Below are positions 35,535 to 44,280 of a stretch of 64,000 nucleotides of DNA, piece by piece; the first letter of the stretch is position 1, and each line of letters opens with the position of its first letter. The stretch is from Aerococcus sanguinicola (GTDB taxonomy: Bacteria > Bacillota > Bacilli > Lactobacillales > Aerococcaceae). Both the position numbers and the translations under genes were made by a program. The stretch lies in contig NZ_VYWO01000003.1 of NCBI RefSeq assembly GCF_008726925.1, positions 185,737 through 249,736 on the forward strand, given 5' to 3'. Under the pieces are notes generated by a model. It worked only from the letters and a program-made list of their open reading frames with translations, did not search any database and was not told the origin of the DNA.

Positions 35535-36266
35535 ATGGAAAAAATAGATAAATTACAAAGCTTAATTGATCAGAGCCAGAACTTAGTCTTTTTTGGCGGG
35601 GCAGGGGTGTCGACTGAGAGTGGTATTCCTGACTTCCGCTCTTCAGAAGGCCTCTACAGTAAGGACCAAGAGAGGCAGATACCAGCTGAAGAAGTGATCT
35701 CCCACCACTACTTCATGGCCCATCCGGAAAGCTTCTTTGACTTCTACTTTGAACACTTGGTCTTCCCTGAAGCCAAGCCTAATCCTGCCCACCGCTACCT
35801 CGCAGACTTGGAGGCCAGGGGCAAAGAAGTCACAGTGATTACCCAAAATATTGACGGCCTCCACCAGAAGGCAGGGAGTCAAAAAGTAATTGAATTACAC
35901 GGCTCGGTATGGCGGAATTATTGTATGGACTGTGGCCAGGCCTATGACTATGAAGACCTGCTTCGTGACGAGTCAGGCATTCCCCGCTGTCAGAAGGACC
36001 AGGGCATTGTGCGGCCGGATATTGTTCTCTATGAAGAGAGCCTGGATGCCAGTGCGCTAAGTTCGGCTGTCCGGGCCTTGGGAGAAGCGGACTTGCTGAT
36101 TATTGCTGGCACTTCCTTAGTGGTTTATCCGGCAGCAGGCTTGATTAATTACTATGCTGGCCAGGACTTGGTCTTAATCAATAAGAGCCCCCTCCAAGTT
36201 CCAAAGAAACAATCGCTCACGGTCTTCCAAGACGCAGTGGGCCGGGTCTTTAGTCATTTGGATTAG
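35535..36266 (+). CDS. cobB: NAD-dependent protein deacetylase, Sir2 family
   Basis: Removes acyl groups from lysines using NAD+. The 243 aa show GGAGVSTESGIPDFRS (NAD site), TQNIDGLH, catalytic H122 (IELHGS), and the zinc module. That module has C130, C133 and C152, but the expected fourth cysteine is Asp155 (RCQKDQGIVRPDIVLYEE), where most sirtuins read CPxCGG. Asp can coordinate zinc, so activity is not excluded. The 3' end overlaps the end of the convergent chorismate mutase gene by 17 nt. Confidence 0.9.
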   Translation: MEKIDKLQSLIDQSQNLVFFGGAGVSTESGIPDFRSSEGLYSKDQERQIPAEEVISHHYFMAHPESFFDFYFEHLVFPEAKPNPAHRYLADLEARGKEVTVITQNIDGLHQKAGSQKVIELHGSVWRNYCMDCGQAYDYEDLLRDESGIPRCQKDQGIVRPDIVLYEESLDASALSSAVRALGEADLLIIAGTSLVVYPAAGLINYYAGQDLVLINKSPLQVPKKQSLTVFQDAVGRVFSHLD

Positions 36267-36540
36267 TTTCGTCAGCGGCTAGAACTTCTTTCTGCCGTTC
36301 ACGGGACAGGCGCATGATTTCCTGGTAGAGGGCTCGGACACTATCGGCATTGGCCGGGTCCTCCAAGCCCTGGAGCACATGGTCAATCACGGCTTGCTCG
36401 CGGTCAGCAACAAAGATGTCAGCCCCTTGAGTGGCTTTGAGCCGGGCAATGGCTTCGCTGACCTTGAGCCGGTCTTCATAGAGGGCAACAATTTTTTGGT
36501 CAATTTGGTTGATTTTCTGTCTTTCTTGGTCTAGGGACAT
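36250..36540 (-). CDS. Chorismate mutase, AroQ type
   Basis: A 96-aa all-helical protein that converts chorismate to prephenate for phenylalanine/tyrosine synthesis. QERQKINQIDQKIVALYEDRLKVSEAIARLKA carries the first-helix Arg and Lys. VADREQAVIDHVLQG and IMRLSRERQKEVL complete the three-helix fold. A good GGAG precedes ATG 36540. It stands alone, with no prephenate dehydratase or dehydrogenase nearby. It is convergent with, and overlaps by 17 nt, the sirtuin gene. Confidence 0.85.
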   Translation of the reverse strand: MSLDQERQKINQIDQKIVALYEDRLKVSEAIARLKATQGADIFVADREQAVIDHVLQGLEDPANADSVRALYQEIMRLSRERQKEVLAADETNPND

Positions 36541-36619
36541 GCTTTCACTCCTTTTTTAACTTCATTCATTATAGATAAAATTTGCTGTTCTGACAATTAC
36601 TAGAACTAGAAAGGCCACA

Positions 36620-37450
36620 ATGAATTTATTATTTGCCATTAACCATTCGTTTCTCTATCAGATGTTAACGACGCTGACTTCGGTTATCGAGAATAGCCAG
36701 TCGGAAGTCGAGGCGGTCTATGTTTTGCACAAGGGAAAGCTGGAAGGGGAGGGCCAAGTCCAAAAACTGGCCGCCAAATTTGCCTTTGACCTTCACTTGA
36801 TCAACATGGACAAGGCGGATTTTAGCCAGGCTCCGGTTTCTAAGCGCTATCCTGAAACGATTTACTACCGGCTTTTAGCCCAGGACTTTTTGCCTGCTGA
36901 CTTGGACCGTATCCTCTACTTGGATGCGGATATTCTCTGCATCAATGACTTGACCGAGCTCTACCAGTTAGACCTAGGCGATAACCTATACGCGGCAGCT
37001 AGCCATTCCCGCTTGACCCGGCTGTCCGATGAATTTAACCGCGTCCGGCTCCAGCGGGAGGATGGCGGGGCCTATTATAATTCGGGGGTGCTCCTGATGA
37101 ACCTGCCAGCCTTGCGCGACCAAGTCCAGGCAAAAGCTATTTACCAGTACATTGCTTCTCATTACTACCAGCTCTTCTTGCCTGACCAGGATGTTCTCAA
37201 TGCCCTCTATGGTCACCAGGTCTATGCCTTGCCTGACCAGGTTTACAATTATGATATGCGCTATCAGAAGACTTATGAATTAATTTCTGCCGGGGAATGG
37301 GACGACCATTGGGTGATTTCCCATACGGCTCTCTTGCACTTTTGCGGTAAGCGCAAGCCCTGGGATCCTAACGCTAATGATAAATATGCCCTGCTCTACC
37401 AGCACTATTGGCAGCGGATGCGTCGGTATTTGAGTGAAGAAGACTTGTAA
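36620..37450 (+). CDS. Glycosyltransferase family 8 protein
   Basis: Retaining sugar transferase of 276 aa in the GT-A fold. It has the DxD metal/nucleotide-sugar motif in RILYLDADILC, the YYNSGVLLMNL block, FLPDQDVLNALYG and the closing HFCGKRKPW histidine. These are all hallmarks of GT8 (galactosyl/glucosyltransferase, GspA-like). There is no signal peptide or membrane helix. The acceptor is unknown: wall polymer, lipid or glycoprotein are all possible. The ribosome site (AAGG) is weak. It stands between the chorismate mutase and ribT genes, outside any polysaccharide cluster. Confidence 0.85.
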   Translation: MNLLFAINHSFLYQMLTTLTSVIENSQSEVEAVYVLHKGKLEGEGQVQKLAAKFAFDLHLINMDKADFSQAPVSKRYPETIYYRLLAQDFLPADLDRILYLDADILCINDLTELYQLDLGDNLYAAASHSRLTRLSDEFNRVRLQREDGGAYYNSGVLLMNLPALRDQVQAKAIYQYIASHYYQLFLPDQDVLNALYGHQVYALPDQVYNYDMRYQKTYELISAGEWDDHWVISHTALLHFCGKRKPWDPNANDKYALLYQHYWQRMRRYLSEEDL

Positions 37451-37523
37451 AAATTGCAAGATCTGTGATAATATGTTAAAGTTTCGTTAATTAAATTTTG
37501 ACTTTTAGATTGGGAGAGAACAT

Positions 37524-37928
37524 ATGCTAACACCATATATTCCAAAGTATAAGAAAGTGGCTATGGGCTTACTCTCTTATATTCCGCGCTTCAAAGACTA
37601 TGATGAGATGAGTAAGGAAATTGCAAAAGTCGAATCGGGCTACCGGTCGCTCTATCTCTACAAGGACCCATCGTCTGATAATTACCATGCCTTAATTGCC
37701 TTTGATGAGGACTTGGAAAGTCAAAGCATTATATTGCGCTATGTGGCCGTCATGCCGTCCTTTAGGGGAGAGGGCTTGGTTTCTCGCATGATAACGGAAG
37801 TCAGTGAGCTTTTCCCTCAGCGCAATTTCTCAGCTTCCATTGAGATGTCTGATTTTTTCAAGAAGTGGAATTTAGAGATGCGCCAGGCCAATGCCGATCA
37901 TTCAACGGAGGAAGTGTCAGACCTTTAA
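37524..37928 (+). CDS. ribT: RibT-like GNAT-family acetyltransferase
   Basis: 134 aa with a GNAT fold: YKKVAMGLLSYIPRFKD at the start and RYVAVMPSFRGEGLVSRMITEVSEL holding the acetyl-CoA pyrophosphate loop (FRGEGLV in place of Q/RxxGxG/A). It resembles Bacillus RibT, whose substrate is unsettled. Placement directly before scpA, which starts on the base after its stop, is the conserved context in lactic bacteria. A GAGAGAA site precedes the ATG. Confidence 0.82.
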   Translation: MLTPYIPKYKKVAMGLLSYIPRFKDYDEMSKEIAKVESGYRSLYLYKDPSSDNYHALIAFDEDLESQSIILRYVAVMPSFRGEGLVSRMITEVSELFPQRNFSASIEMSDFFKKWNLEMRQANADHSTEEVSDL

Positions 37929-38690
37929 ATGGAAGAAAAGAAACAGCTTGAAGCGTATCCAGCCTCTGCCTTGAGGCTGGATTTAGCTAGTTTTGAGGGG
38001 CCCTTGGACTTGCTCTTACACTTGATTAAGACTTTAGAAGTCGATATCTTTGATATTCCCATTGTCCTGGTAACTGAACAGTACCTGGCCTATCTAGAGG
38101 ATATGAAGGAATTGGAATTGGACTTGGCTAGCGAATATTTAGTGATGGCGGCTAGCCTGATTGAGATCAAGTCTAAGATGATGCTTCCCCAGGCCAAAGA
38201 AGAAGCTGAAGAGGAAGAAGACCCGCGGGATGACCTGGTCCAACAGTTGCTGACCTACCAGCAATACCAAAATATCAGCCAGCTCTTGGAAGAGAAGCAG
38301 GAAGCCCGGCAGTTAGAATATCCTAAGGCAGCTAGCGACCTCTCGCAATGGCAGGTCAAGTTGCCCTTGCCTGAAGGGGCTTTTGACCAAGAGGACTTGC
38401 TAGCCGCTCTGCGAAAAATGATGCGCCGCTTAAAGAATCAAGCGCCGCTCGAACGCCAGGTCCAGGCAGAGACTTACACGGTCCAGGAAGCCATGGATGA
38501 CCTCCTCTCAGCCTGTCCTGAGGGGCGGGTGGTTTCCTTCTATCAAATAATCCTCGAGGGGCCCCTAAGCCGCGAAAGGATAGTGACCCTCTTCTTAGCC
38601 GTCTTGCAGCTGGTCAAGCGAGCAGAGATTAGCTTTGCCCAACGGCCAGGCCAGGCTGATATTGAGATCCGACGAAATGAGGTGGGCTGA
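37929..38690 (+). CDS. scpA: Segregation and condensation protein ScpA
   Basis: Kleisin subunit that bridges the Smc heads in the chromosome condensation complex. The 253 aa have the N-terminal Smc-neck binding region (LDLASFEGPLDLLLHLIKTLEVDIFDIPIVLVTEQYLAYL), a helical SEYLVMAASLIEIKSKMMLP, an acidic linker (EEAEEEEDPRDD) and a C-terminal winged helix (SRERIVTLFLAVLQLVKRAEISFAQ). It starts immediately after the ribT stop, and its TGA overlaps the scpB ATG by one base. Confidence 0.95.
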   Translation: MEEKKQLEAYPASALRLDLASFEGPLDLLLHLIKTLEVDIFDIPIVLVTEQYLAYLEDMKELELDLASEYLVMAASLIEIKSKMMLPQAKEEAEEEEDPRDDLVQQLLTYQQYQNISQLLEEKQEARQLEYPKAASDLSQWQVKLPLPEGAFDQEDLLAALRKMMRRLKNQAPLERQVQAETYTVQEAMDDLLSACPEGRVVSFYQIILEGPLSRERIVTLFLAVLQLVKRAEISFAQRPGQADIEIRRNEVG

Positions 38691-39253
38691 TGACAGCCAT
38701 GCAAGCTATTGAAAGTTTATTATTTGTTGCAGGCGACCAAGGCTTGGACTTAGAAGAGCTGGCTCACTTGCTCGACTTATCGATTGATCAAACCCGCTAT
38801 GCTTTGTTGAAGCTGGCTGAGAAGTACCAGTCTGACCAGGAGTCAGCCTTGAACTTATCCTGGGTTAACCAGCGCATCCAATTAGTCACCAAGGCAGAGT
38901 TGGCTGAAGTTATTAAAGTCTATGCCCGGTCCCCATTCTCGGTTAAATTATCCCAAGCTGCTCTGGAAACCTTGGCGATTATTGCCTACCAGGCTCCCAT
39001 CACGCGGATGGAAATTGACGATATCCGAGGGGTTCAATCGTCAGCCATGATCCAAAAACTTCTCCAGCATGACCTGATCGAAGAGATGGGACGTAAAGAG
39101 GGGCCAGGCCGTCCCATTATTTATGGGGTGAGTGATTATTTTTACCAATATTTTGGCTTAAGTTCTTTAGACGACTTACCCGACCTAGCCACTGTCCAGC
39201 CTGAGGAGCCCGAACAGACCGCCTTATTCGATGCGGGGGACCTGGTTGACTAA
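38690..39253 (+). CDS. scpB: Segregation and condensation protein ScpB
   Basis: Dimeric partner of ScpA in the Smc complex. The 187 aa form two winged-helix domains: MQAIESLLFVAGDQGLDLEELAHLLDLS, then SQAALETLAIIAYQAPITRMEIDDIRGVQSSAMIQKLL and EEMGRKEGPGRPIIYGVSDYFYQYFGL. It is coupled to scpA by a one-base overlap. The last 25 residues are acidic and variable. Confidence 0.95.
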   Translation: MTAMQAIESLLFVAGDQGLDLEELAHLLDLSIDQTRYALLKLAEKYQSDQESALNLSWVNQRIQLVTKAELAEVIKVYARSPFSVKLSQAALETLAIIAYQAPITRMEIDDIRGVQSSAMIQKLLQHDLIEEMGRKEGPGRPIIYGVSDYFYQYFGLSSLDDLPDLATVQPEEPEQTALFDAGDLVD

Positions 39254-39289
39254 CGACGGGATACTGAATTTGCTTAAAGGAGATTGACT

Positions 39290-40021
39290 ATGGAAAGATT
39301 ACAGAAAGTTATTGCACATGCTGGGGTAGCCTCACGCCGGCAAGCAGAAAAATTGATTACAGCTGGCCGGGTCAAGGTGAACGGTGAGACCGTGGTTGAA
39401 TTAGGAACCGAGGTGTCCCGCCATGACCGCGTAGAAGTCGATGAGGTTCCTATCTACAAAGAAGAACCCAAGTACTTTGTCCTCAACAAGCCAACGGGCG
39501 TGATTTCAGCGGTAGAAGATGATCGTGGCCGTCCTTGCGTCACGGATTACTTTCCTGAGGTGGAAGAACGGATTTATCCCATCGGCCGTCTAGACTACAA
39601 TACGAGCGGGCTCTTACTGTTAACCAATGACGGGGAGTTCGCGAATCTCTTGATGCATCCTAGCCATGAAGTGGCCAAGGGCTATATTGCCAAGGTCAAT
39701 GGCATTCCCAGCCGAGAAGACCTGCGCCGATTAGAGAAGGGCGTGGTCATTGACCGTAAGAAGACCGCTCCAGCCAAGACGCGTCTCATCAAGCTTGAAG
39801 AGGCTAAGGACTATGCTGTCGTGGAAATCGTTATCCATGAGGGCCGCAACCGCCAAGTGCGTAAGATGTTCGATGCCATCGGTCATTCCGTACAAAAATT
39901 GCGTCGGGACTTCTACGGTAATGTCTACCTGGATGACTTAAGACCCGGTCAATCACGCGTTCTCTTACCCTTTGAAGTTCAAGAGCTCAAAGCCTTGGCA
40001 GAACAAGGAAAGGAGAAATAG
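39290..40021 (+). CDS. rluB: 23S rRNA pseudouridine synthase RluB
   Basis: Makes pseudouridine at the 2605 region of 23S rRNA. The 243 aa have an N-terminal S4 RNA-binding domain (ERLQKVIAHAGVASRRQAEKLITAGRVKVNG) and a catalytic domain with the nucleophile in GRLDYNTSGLLLLTNDGEFA and HEGRNRQVRKMF. I use ATG 39290 rather than TTG 39284, which is too close to the AAAGGAG site. The scpA-scpB-rluB-ribU order matches other lactic bacteria. Confidence 0.93.
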   Translation: MERLQKVIAHAGVASRRQAEKLITAGRVKVNGETVVELGTEVSRHDRVEVDEVPIYKEEPKYFVLNKPTGVISAVEDDRGRPCVTDYFPEVEERIYPIGRLDYNTSGLLLLTNDGEFANLLMHPSHEVAKGYIAKVNGIPSREDLRRLEKGVVIDRKKTAPAKTRLIKLEEAKDYAVVEIVIHEGRNRQVRKMFDAIGHSVQKLRRDFYGNVYLDDLRPGQSRVLLPFEVQELKALAEQGKEK

Positions 40022-40023
40022 AA

Positions 40024-40602
40024 GTGAATGCTAAGAAGTTAATGTTTACGGCCATTATGGGCGCTCTAGCTTATCTCTTAATGTTCTTTGCCTTTCCCAT
40101 TCTTTTTGCCCTGCCTTTTTTAAAGATTGATTTTTCCGATATTCCATTATTACTGACCACTTTCCTCTATGGGCCGCTCTCTGGGGCCTTGGCGGCTTTA
40201 ATCCGGACCCTCCTCCACTATATTCAAACAGGTGGGGACGCCGGCTATCCGATCGGGGATTTGGCGAGTTTCCTGGCCAGTTTGGCTTATATCTATCCCA
40301 TTTATTACCTCTTGAGGGGCCACTTACAAGTCCTTAAGTCCAAAGAGCGCCACTTGCCATGGCCTAGACTGATCCTGATTTACGGCCTGGCCACCCTATC
40401 GCTGACCCTGGTAATGGTGGCCTTGAATTACTTTGTCCTAGCCCCCTTCTATTCAGCAGTCATGAACTTCCCCATTAATGATATGGTCCACTACCTCCTC
40501 ATGGGGATTGTACCCTTTAACCTCGTCAAGGGCGTCTTAGTATCTATCGTGGCCCACTTCTTCCTGGGCCGCCTCCTACCTATCCTAGACCGCTGGCTCT
40601 GA
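40024..40602 (+). CDS. RibU-like riboflavin ECF transporter substrate-binding subunit
   Basis: Membrane S component that works with a shared energising module (EcfAA'T, not in the window) to import riboflavin. The 192 aa show about six membrane helices, with FLKIDFSDIPLLLTTFLYGPLSGALAALIRTLLHY containing the AxxxA-type contact helix and the typical IDFSDIP loop. It starts with GTG at 40024 behind AAGGAG, 2 nt after rluB, so it is co-transcribed. No FMN riboswitch is present. Other vitamin S components are possible, but the loop and operon favour riboflavin. Confidence 0.82.
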   Translation: MNAKKLMFTAIMGALAYLLMFFAFPILFALPFLKIDFSDIPLLLTTFLYGPLSGALAALIRTLLHYIQTGGDAGYPIGDLASFLASLAYIYPIYYLLRGHLQVLKSKERHLPWPRLILIYGLATLSLTLVMVALNYFVLAPFYSAVMNFPINDMVHYLLMGIVPFNLVKGVLVSIVAHFFLGRLLPILDRWL

Positions 40603-40630
40603 GACACTAGGGGAAGGAAGCAGACAAAGA

Positions 40631-40682
40631 AAAAGCTTTCCGTTATAATGGAACTGAAAAGTCCGATAACGAAAAGCTTTTT
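40631..40682. terminator. Bidirectional terminator between ribU-like gene and ferredoxin
   Basis: AAAAGCTTT-c-CGTTAT (40631-40646) pairs with ATAACG-AAAAGCTTTT (from 40666), with a T tail on one strand and an A-rich flank on the other. Confidence 0.8.
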
Positions 40683-40688
40683 GTTTAT

Positions 40689-40901
40689 TTAGCCTTTGCT
40701 CCGCTGGATAGCACCAGTGGGACAGTGGGTCAAAGCCTGGCGGAAGGCTTCCAACTGGTCGGCTGGGATCTGGGCCTGGTAGGGCTGGTCTGAATCTTTG
40801 AAGTAAGCAATGCCTTCATCGTCATAATCAAAAACTTGCCCAGCCTTTAGCTGGCAAATCCCACAGGCAATGCAGGCTTCGGGGATAATGTGTCCTTGCA
40901 T
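40689..40901 (-). CDS. fer: Ferredoxin, single [4Fe-4S] cluster
   Basis: A 70-aa electron carrier with C10, C13 and C16 in CIACGICQL and C60 in HCPTGAI, and many Asp/Glu residues. It is of the Bacillus Fer type. The start is ATG 40901; the TTG two codons earlier is too near the AAAGGTG site. It is divergent from ypbB, the conserved fer-ypbB-recQ neighbourhood. Its redox partner may be the ferredoxin-NADP reductase at 59.4 kb; that link is inference. Confidence 0.9.
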   Translation of the reverse strand: MQGHIIPEACIACGICQLKAGQVFDYDDEGIAYFKDSDQPYQAQIPADQLEAFRQALTHCPTGAIQRSKG

Positions 40902-40929
40902 AGTCAATCACCTTTCTGGAGGGAGTTAC

Positions 40930-41937
40930 GTGAACGAAATTCTTGTTAAAGTGGTAAAGAGCTGCCTAGACCTGCCAGCTAATTCGACCTACCAGGTGCT
41001 TGTAGGCAAGCGGACCCCATCGACGCTTTATTTTGCGCTTAAGCATCAATTGGCGGCTTATTTTGGCCTCTTCCCCCAGCTCAAGAAGGCGGACTGGGGC
41101 CAAGTCTTAGCTGGTCAGTCGGCCTACCAGGATTATTCTAACACAAAGCCTGCTTTCTTGGCAGACTTGCTTGACTTTCGCCAGGGCATGGTCTTTCCGC
41201 CCTCCCGGCAGAAGCGCTACGAGGCCTACTTGCTCCTCGTCCAAGCCCTGTCCCAGTTGGCCTATAAGCAAAGCCGTTATGTTACGGTGACCCAGGATTG
41301 GGAAGTCCAACAATTTGTCAAACTTTATTTGAGTAAACTTAGCCCGCTTGACCGAGAGACTGTTCTAGAAGCTTTTTATCACGAATGGGGGAAGATGTTG
41401 GACAGCTGGCCTCAGGACCAGGCGGACTTCTTAGTTAGCCAGTTTTCCGGTCACGACGCGCCTGCCTTAGCGGCTGAAGACTGTTTGGACCTCGTCCACG
41501 GTCGAGAATTTGACTTGGCCCGGCGCTATGTTTTGGGCCGTTTGGACCAGAGCCTCCAAGACTCCGCGACGCTTCCTTATCTGACTTATTTTAAGAGGGG
41601 GCTCGACCGTCGCTTTCCGGCTTGGAAACCCTCGGCTGATGTTACCTTGCAGGCCTTGCTTCAGGGGGCTAGTCTTAAAGAACTCCAGGACAAGCGGGGG
41701 CTCAAGGCGTCCACCTTGTATGACCATTTGATTGAAGTAGCGGTCTTTGACTGTGAACTCCTCCTGCCTTATTTGAGCCAAGCCCTGGGCCGGTCTCCTG
41801 CTAGCTTTTACGCAGAGCCAGCACCGGAAGACTATGCCGCTTTTCAGGACCAGTACGAAGGTCAAGCTTTTTGGCTCTACCGGGTCTGGCAGATCGCTAA
41901 TCTCAAAGGGAAAGGAGCGGTGTCTGACCGTGCGTGA
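40930..41937 (+). CDS. YpbB-like helix-turn-helix protein, recQ partner
   Basis: 335 aa, largely helical, with no recognised enzyme motif. The C-terminal part (about 230-300: TLQALLQGASLKELQDKRGLKASTLYDHLIEVAV) is a helix-turn-helix like the RQC/HTH_40 region of RecQ-family proteins. Together with the downstream short RecQ it may make up a complete helicase. I start at GTG 40930 behind GGAGGGAG; the longer frame runs into the divergent ferredoxin gene. Its stop overlaps the recQ start. Confidence 0.75.
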   Translation: MNEILVKVVKSCLDLPANSTYQVLVGKRTPSTLYFALKHQLAAYFGLFPQLKKADWGQVLAGQSAYQDYSNTKPAFLADLLDFRQGMVFPPSRQKRYEAYLLLVQALSQLAYKQSRYVTVTQDWEVQQFVKLYLSKLSPLDRETVLEAFYHEWGKMLDSWPQDQADFLVSQFSGHDAPALAAEDCLDLVHGREFDLARRYVLGRLDQSLQDSATLPYLTYFKRGLDRRFPAWKPSADVTLQALLQGASLKELQDKRGLKASTLYDHLIEVAVFDCELLLPYLSQALGRSPASFYAEPAPEDYAAFQDQYEGQAFWLYRVWQIANLKGKGAVSDRA

Positions 41938-43396
41938 TTTTCAGAAGGAATTAGAGACTTACTTTGCTTGGGACAAGTTTAAGCCGGGCCAGTTGGAAGC
42001 CTTAGAGAGCCTTGAAGCTGGCCAGCATGTCATGGCCTTAATGCCAACAGGTGGGGGCAAGTCCCTGATTTACCAGCTCTTTGCCCAGAAAAAAGAGGGG
42101 CTAACGGTGATTGTCTCCCCCTTGATTGCCTTGATGCAGGACCAGCTGGCCCAACTCCAAGTCCGGGGCTTCAAGGGAGCCATGGCCTTAAATAGTTCCT
42201 TGACGGCACCAGCCTTTAACCAAGCCTTGGCACAATTAGGGAGCTACCGCTTCCTCTTTCTCTCGCCTGAAATGATCCAACAGGCCCGGGTTAAGTCCCG
42301 ACTCAGCCAGTTGAAGATTGATCTCTTCGTCGTGGATGAGGCCCACTGTATCCTCCAATGGGGAGTGGACTTCCGCCCAGAATACTCCCAGCTCAAGGCC
42401 TTACGCCAAGACTTAGGATACCCTTTGACCCTGGCCCTCACCGCCACAGCTAGCCCTGCCGAATTGCGCGATATCCAGAGCTATCTCTTTGCCCCTGAGG
42501 AAGTAGTGGAGACCTTGAAGCTTCCTCTCAACCGGCCCAATATTTTTTATGATTGTGAAGTCTTGGACCAGGCAGACAAGTTAGACTTCCTCAGCCAGCA
42601 ATTAAGCCGCCTGCCCAAGCCAGGGGTTGTCTATGTCCACCAGAAGGCAGAACTTGAAGAATTGAGCCAGACTTTCCGGGCCCAGGGTTTCAATGTAGCG
42701 GCCTACCATGCCGACCTGCCAGACAGCCAACGTTTCGCCATCCAGGAACGCTTTCTTGCCCATGCTTTGGATGTGATTTTTGCGACCTCGGCTTTCGGTA
42801 TGGGGATCAACCAGTCCGATCTCCGCTTTGTGATCCACTACCACCTGCCTTTTTCGCTCAATGAATTGAGCCAGGAGAGTGGGCGAGCCGGTCGGGATGG
42901 CGAGCAGGCCTATCACTTGATCTTGGTGGACCAGGAAGAGAAGCGGCGCTTGCTGTATTTTAGGCAGCATCCAGAGGAAGAGGCGGAGAGCTTCTTGCCG
43001 CTACTCGCCCAGGCCTTTAACTTAAATGACCAGGGCCTAGACCAGCTCTGCCGCGGGGTCGACCAAGCGGTGGCAGCCCGGCTACGGTTCTATCGCTTTC
43101 ACTTTAAAGATTACAGCCAGGCCCGCCCCCACTATCTCACTTATATCAAGAAAAAACAAGCGGCCCTGGACCATTTACTGGGCTTGGTTGAGGGCCAGAC
43201 TTGTTTGAGGCAAGGGCTTCTGGCTTATTTTCAAGCGCAGGAGCCGGTGGACTCGGACTTTTGTTGCAGTCGCTGCCAGCCTAACTTTGAAAGTTTGGCC
43301 CCCTGGCAGGCCTTCTTGGAATCAGGGCAGAGGGTTTCCAGTCCAGGTAGAGTCAAGTGGCAGGACCGTTTGCGCCAATTATTTAGGCAGGAATGA
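41930..43396 (+). CDS. recQ: ATP-dependent DNA helicase RecQ (short, RecS-like)
   Basis: 3'-5' DNA helicase for recombination and fork repair. The 488 aa match the shorter Bacillus RecS type rather than the 590-600-aa RecQ, lacking HRDC. Walker A is MPTGGGKSLIYQ, the DEAH box VVDEAHCILQWGVDFRPEY, and motif VI ELSQESGRAGRDGE. A C-terminal zinc knuckle has C...FCCSRC. The start is uncertain: GTG 41930 is 12 nt from the AAAGGAG site, and CTG 41924 is better spaced. It overlaps the ypbB-like gene, whose HTH may replace its missing RQC domain. Confidence 0.9.
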   Translation: MRDFQKELETYFAWDKFKPGQLEALESLEAGQHVMALMPTGGGKSLIYQLFAQKKEGLTVIVSPLIALMQDQLAQLQVRGFKGAMALNSSLTAPAFNQALAQLGSYRFLFLSPEMIQQARVKSRLSQLKIDLFVVDEAHCILQWGVDFRPEYSQLKALRQDLGYPLTLALTATASPAELRDIQSYLFAPEEVVETLKLPLNRPNIFYDCEVLDQADKLDFLSQQLSRLPKPGVVYVHQKAELEELSQTFRAQGFNVAAYHADLPDSQRFAIQERFLAHALDVIFATSAFGMGINQSDLRFVIHYHLPFSLNELSQESGRAGRDGEQAYHLILVDQEEKRRLLYFRQHPEEEAESFLPLLAQAFNLNDQGLDQLCRGVDQAVAARLRFYRFHFKDYSQARPHYLTYIKKKQAALDHLLGLVEGQTCLRQGLLAYFQAQEPVDSDFCCSRCQPNFESLAPWQAFLESGQRVSSPGRVKWQDRLRQLFRQE

Positions 43397-43471
43397 CCAA
43401 GGAATTTAAATGACTTTTCTGTCATAAAGTGATACAATTTTTTTAAATGAATTGGAAAGGATTGACCCGCA

Positions 43472-44260
43472 ATGAGCTTACGCGATAAGTTTAAACAGTT
43501 TAGAAATCGTCCTTCAGATGATTTGGACCAGGAGGACTTCGACTACGAGGACTACGATGAAGTCGACGACTATGACTATGAGGACCTAGGAGATGAGCCC
43601 GAAACGAGTGAATTCAGCGAAGAGGGTGACCAGAACTTTGGTGAGTATGAGAACTTGAAGAAACGCCAGTATTCGCGTTCAGCCCGCAATCCTAAGGGCC
43701 AAGATGAGAAGATTTCGCCCTTCGCTAAAGTGTTGACCTTCATTCTCTTAGTGATGGTGATTGTTCCCTTGATTATTACGGTTTATACGGCCAACCAGAA
43801 GAAGACCGTTGAGCCCCAATCAACCGACCAAGTGATGGTGTCTAAGACCCAGAATGTTTCGGCTTCTAAGGCAGAAGAAGAGAGCCGGAAGAAAGCATCC
43901 GAATCAAAGGCTAAAGAAGAAGCTGAGAAAAAATCAGCATCGATTGCTTCTTCCGAGCAAGCAGAGAGTGCCAACCAAGCTAGCCAGTCAGCAGCTGCAT
44001 CAGCTAGCATTGCTGCCCAACAACAGCAAGCCGCCCAAGCTTCTGAACGGGCTTCACTGGCCCAGTCTTCAGCGAATGCCCAACAGAACCAACAAGGGCA
44101 AAATACAGCCGGCACATCGGGGACCTATACCGTTCAAGCTGGGGACAACCTTTACCGGATTGCGGTCAACCATGGCATGACCCTCGACCAATTACTGCAA
44201 GCTAACGGGCTCAGTGCTAACTCTAACATTGCTCCAGGAACTGTACTTAGGGTACAGTAA
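43472..44260 (+). CDS. LysM-domain membrane protein, YpbE-like
   Basis: 262 aa in four parts: a very acidic cytosolic segment (1-75, runs of Asp, Glu and Tyr), one membrane helix at about 90-110 (VLTFILLVMVIVPLIITVYTA), a low-complexity Ala/Ser/Gln/Glu linker (about 125-215) and a C-terminal LysM domain (TYTVQAGDNLYRIAVNHGMTLDQLLQANGL). LysM would bind peptidoglycan outside the cell. Position after recQ and before cmk matches Bacillus ypbE. The stop overlaps an ATG, but the real cmk start is 21 nt on. Confidence 0.82.
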   Translation: MSLRDKFKQFRNRPSDDLDQEDFDYEDYDEVDDYDYEDLGDEPETSEFSEEGDQNFGEYENLKKRQYSRSARNPKGQDEKISPFAKVLTFILLVMVIVPLIITVYTANQKKTVEPQSTDQVMVSKTQNVSASKAEEESRKKASESKAKEEAEKKSASIASSEQAESANQASQSAAASASIAAQQQQAAQASERASLAQSSANAQQNQQGQNTAGTSGTYTVQAGDNLYRIAVNHGMTLDQLLQANGLSANSNIAPGTVLRVQ

Positions 44261-44280
44261 TGAGGAAAGGAGCGCCTGAA

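Noticed and set aside
40003..40024. FMN riboswitch before the RibU-like gene
   Set aside because: Only 2 nt separate it from rluB; there is no room for an aptamer and none is seen upstream of the operon.
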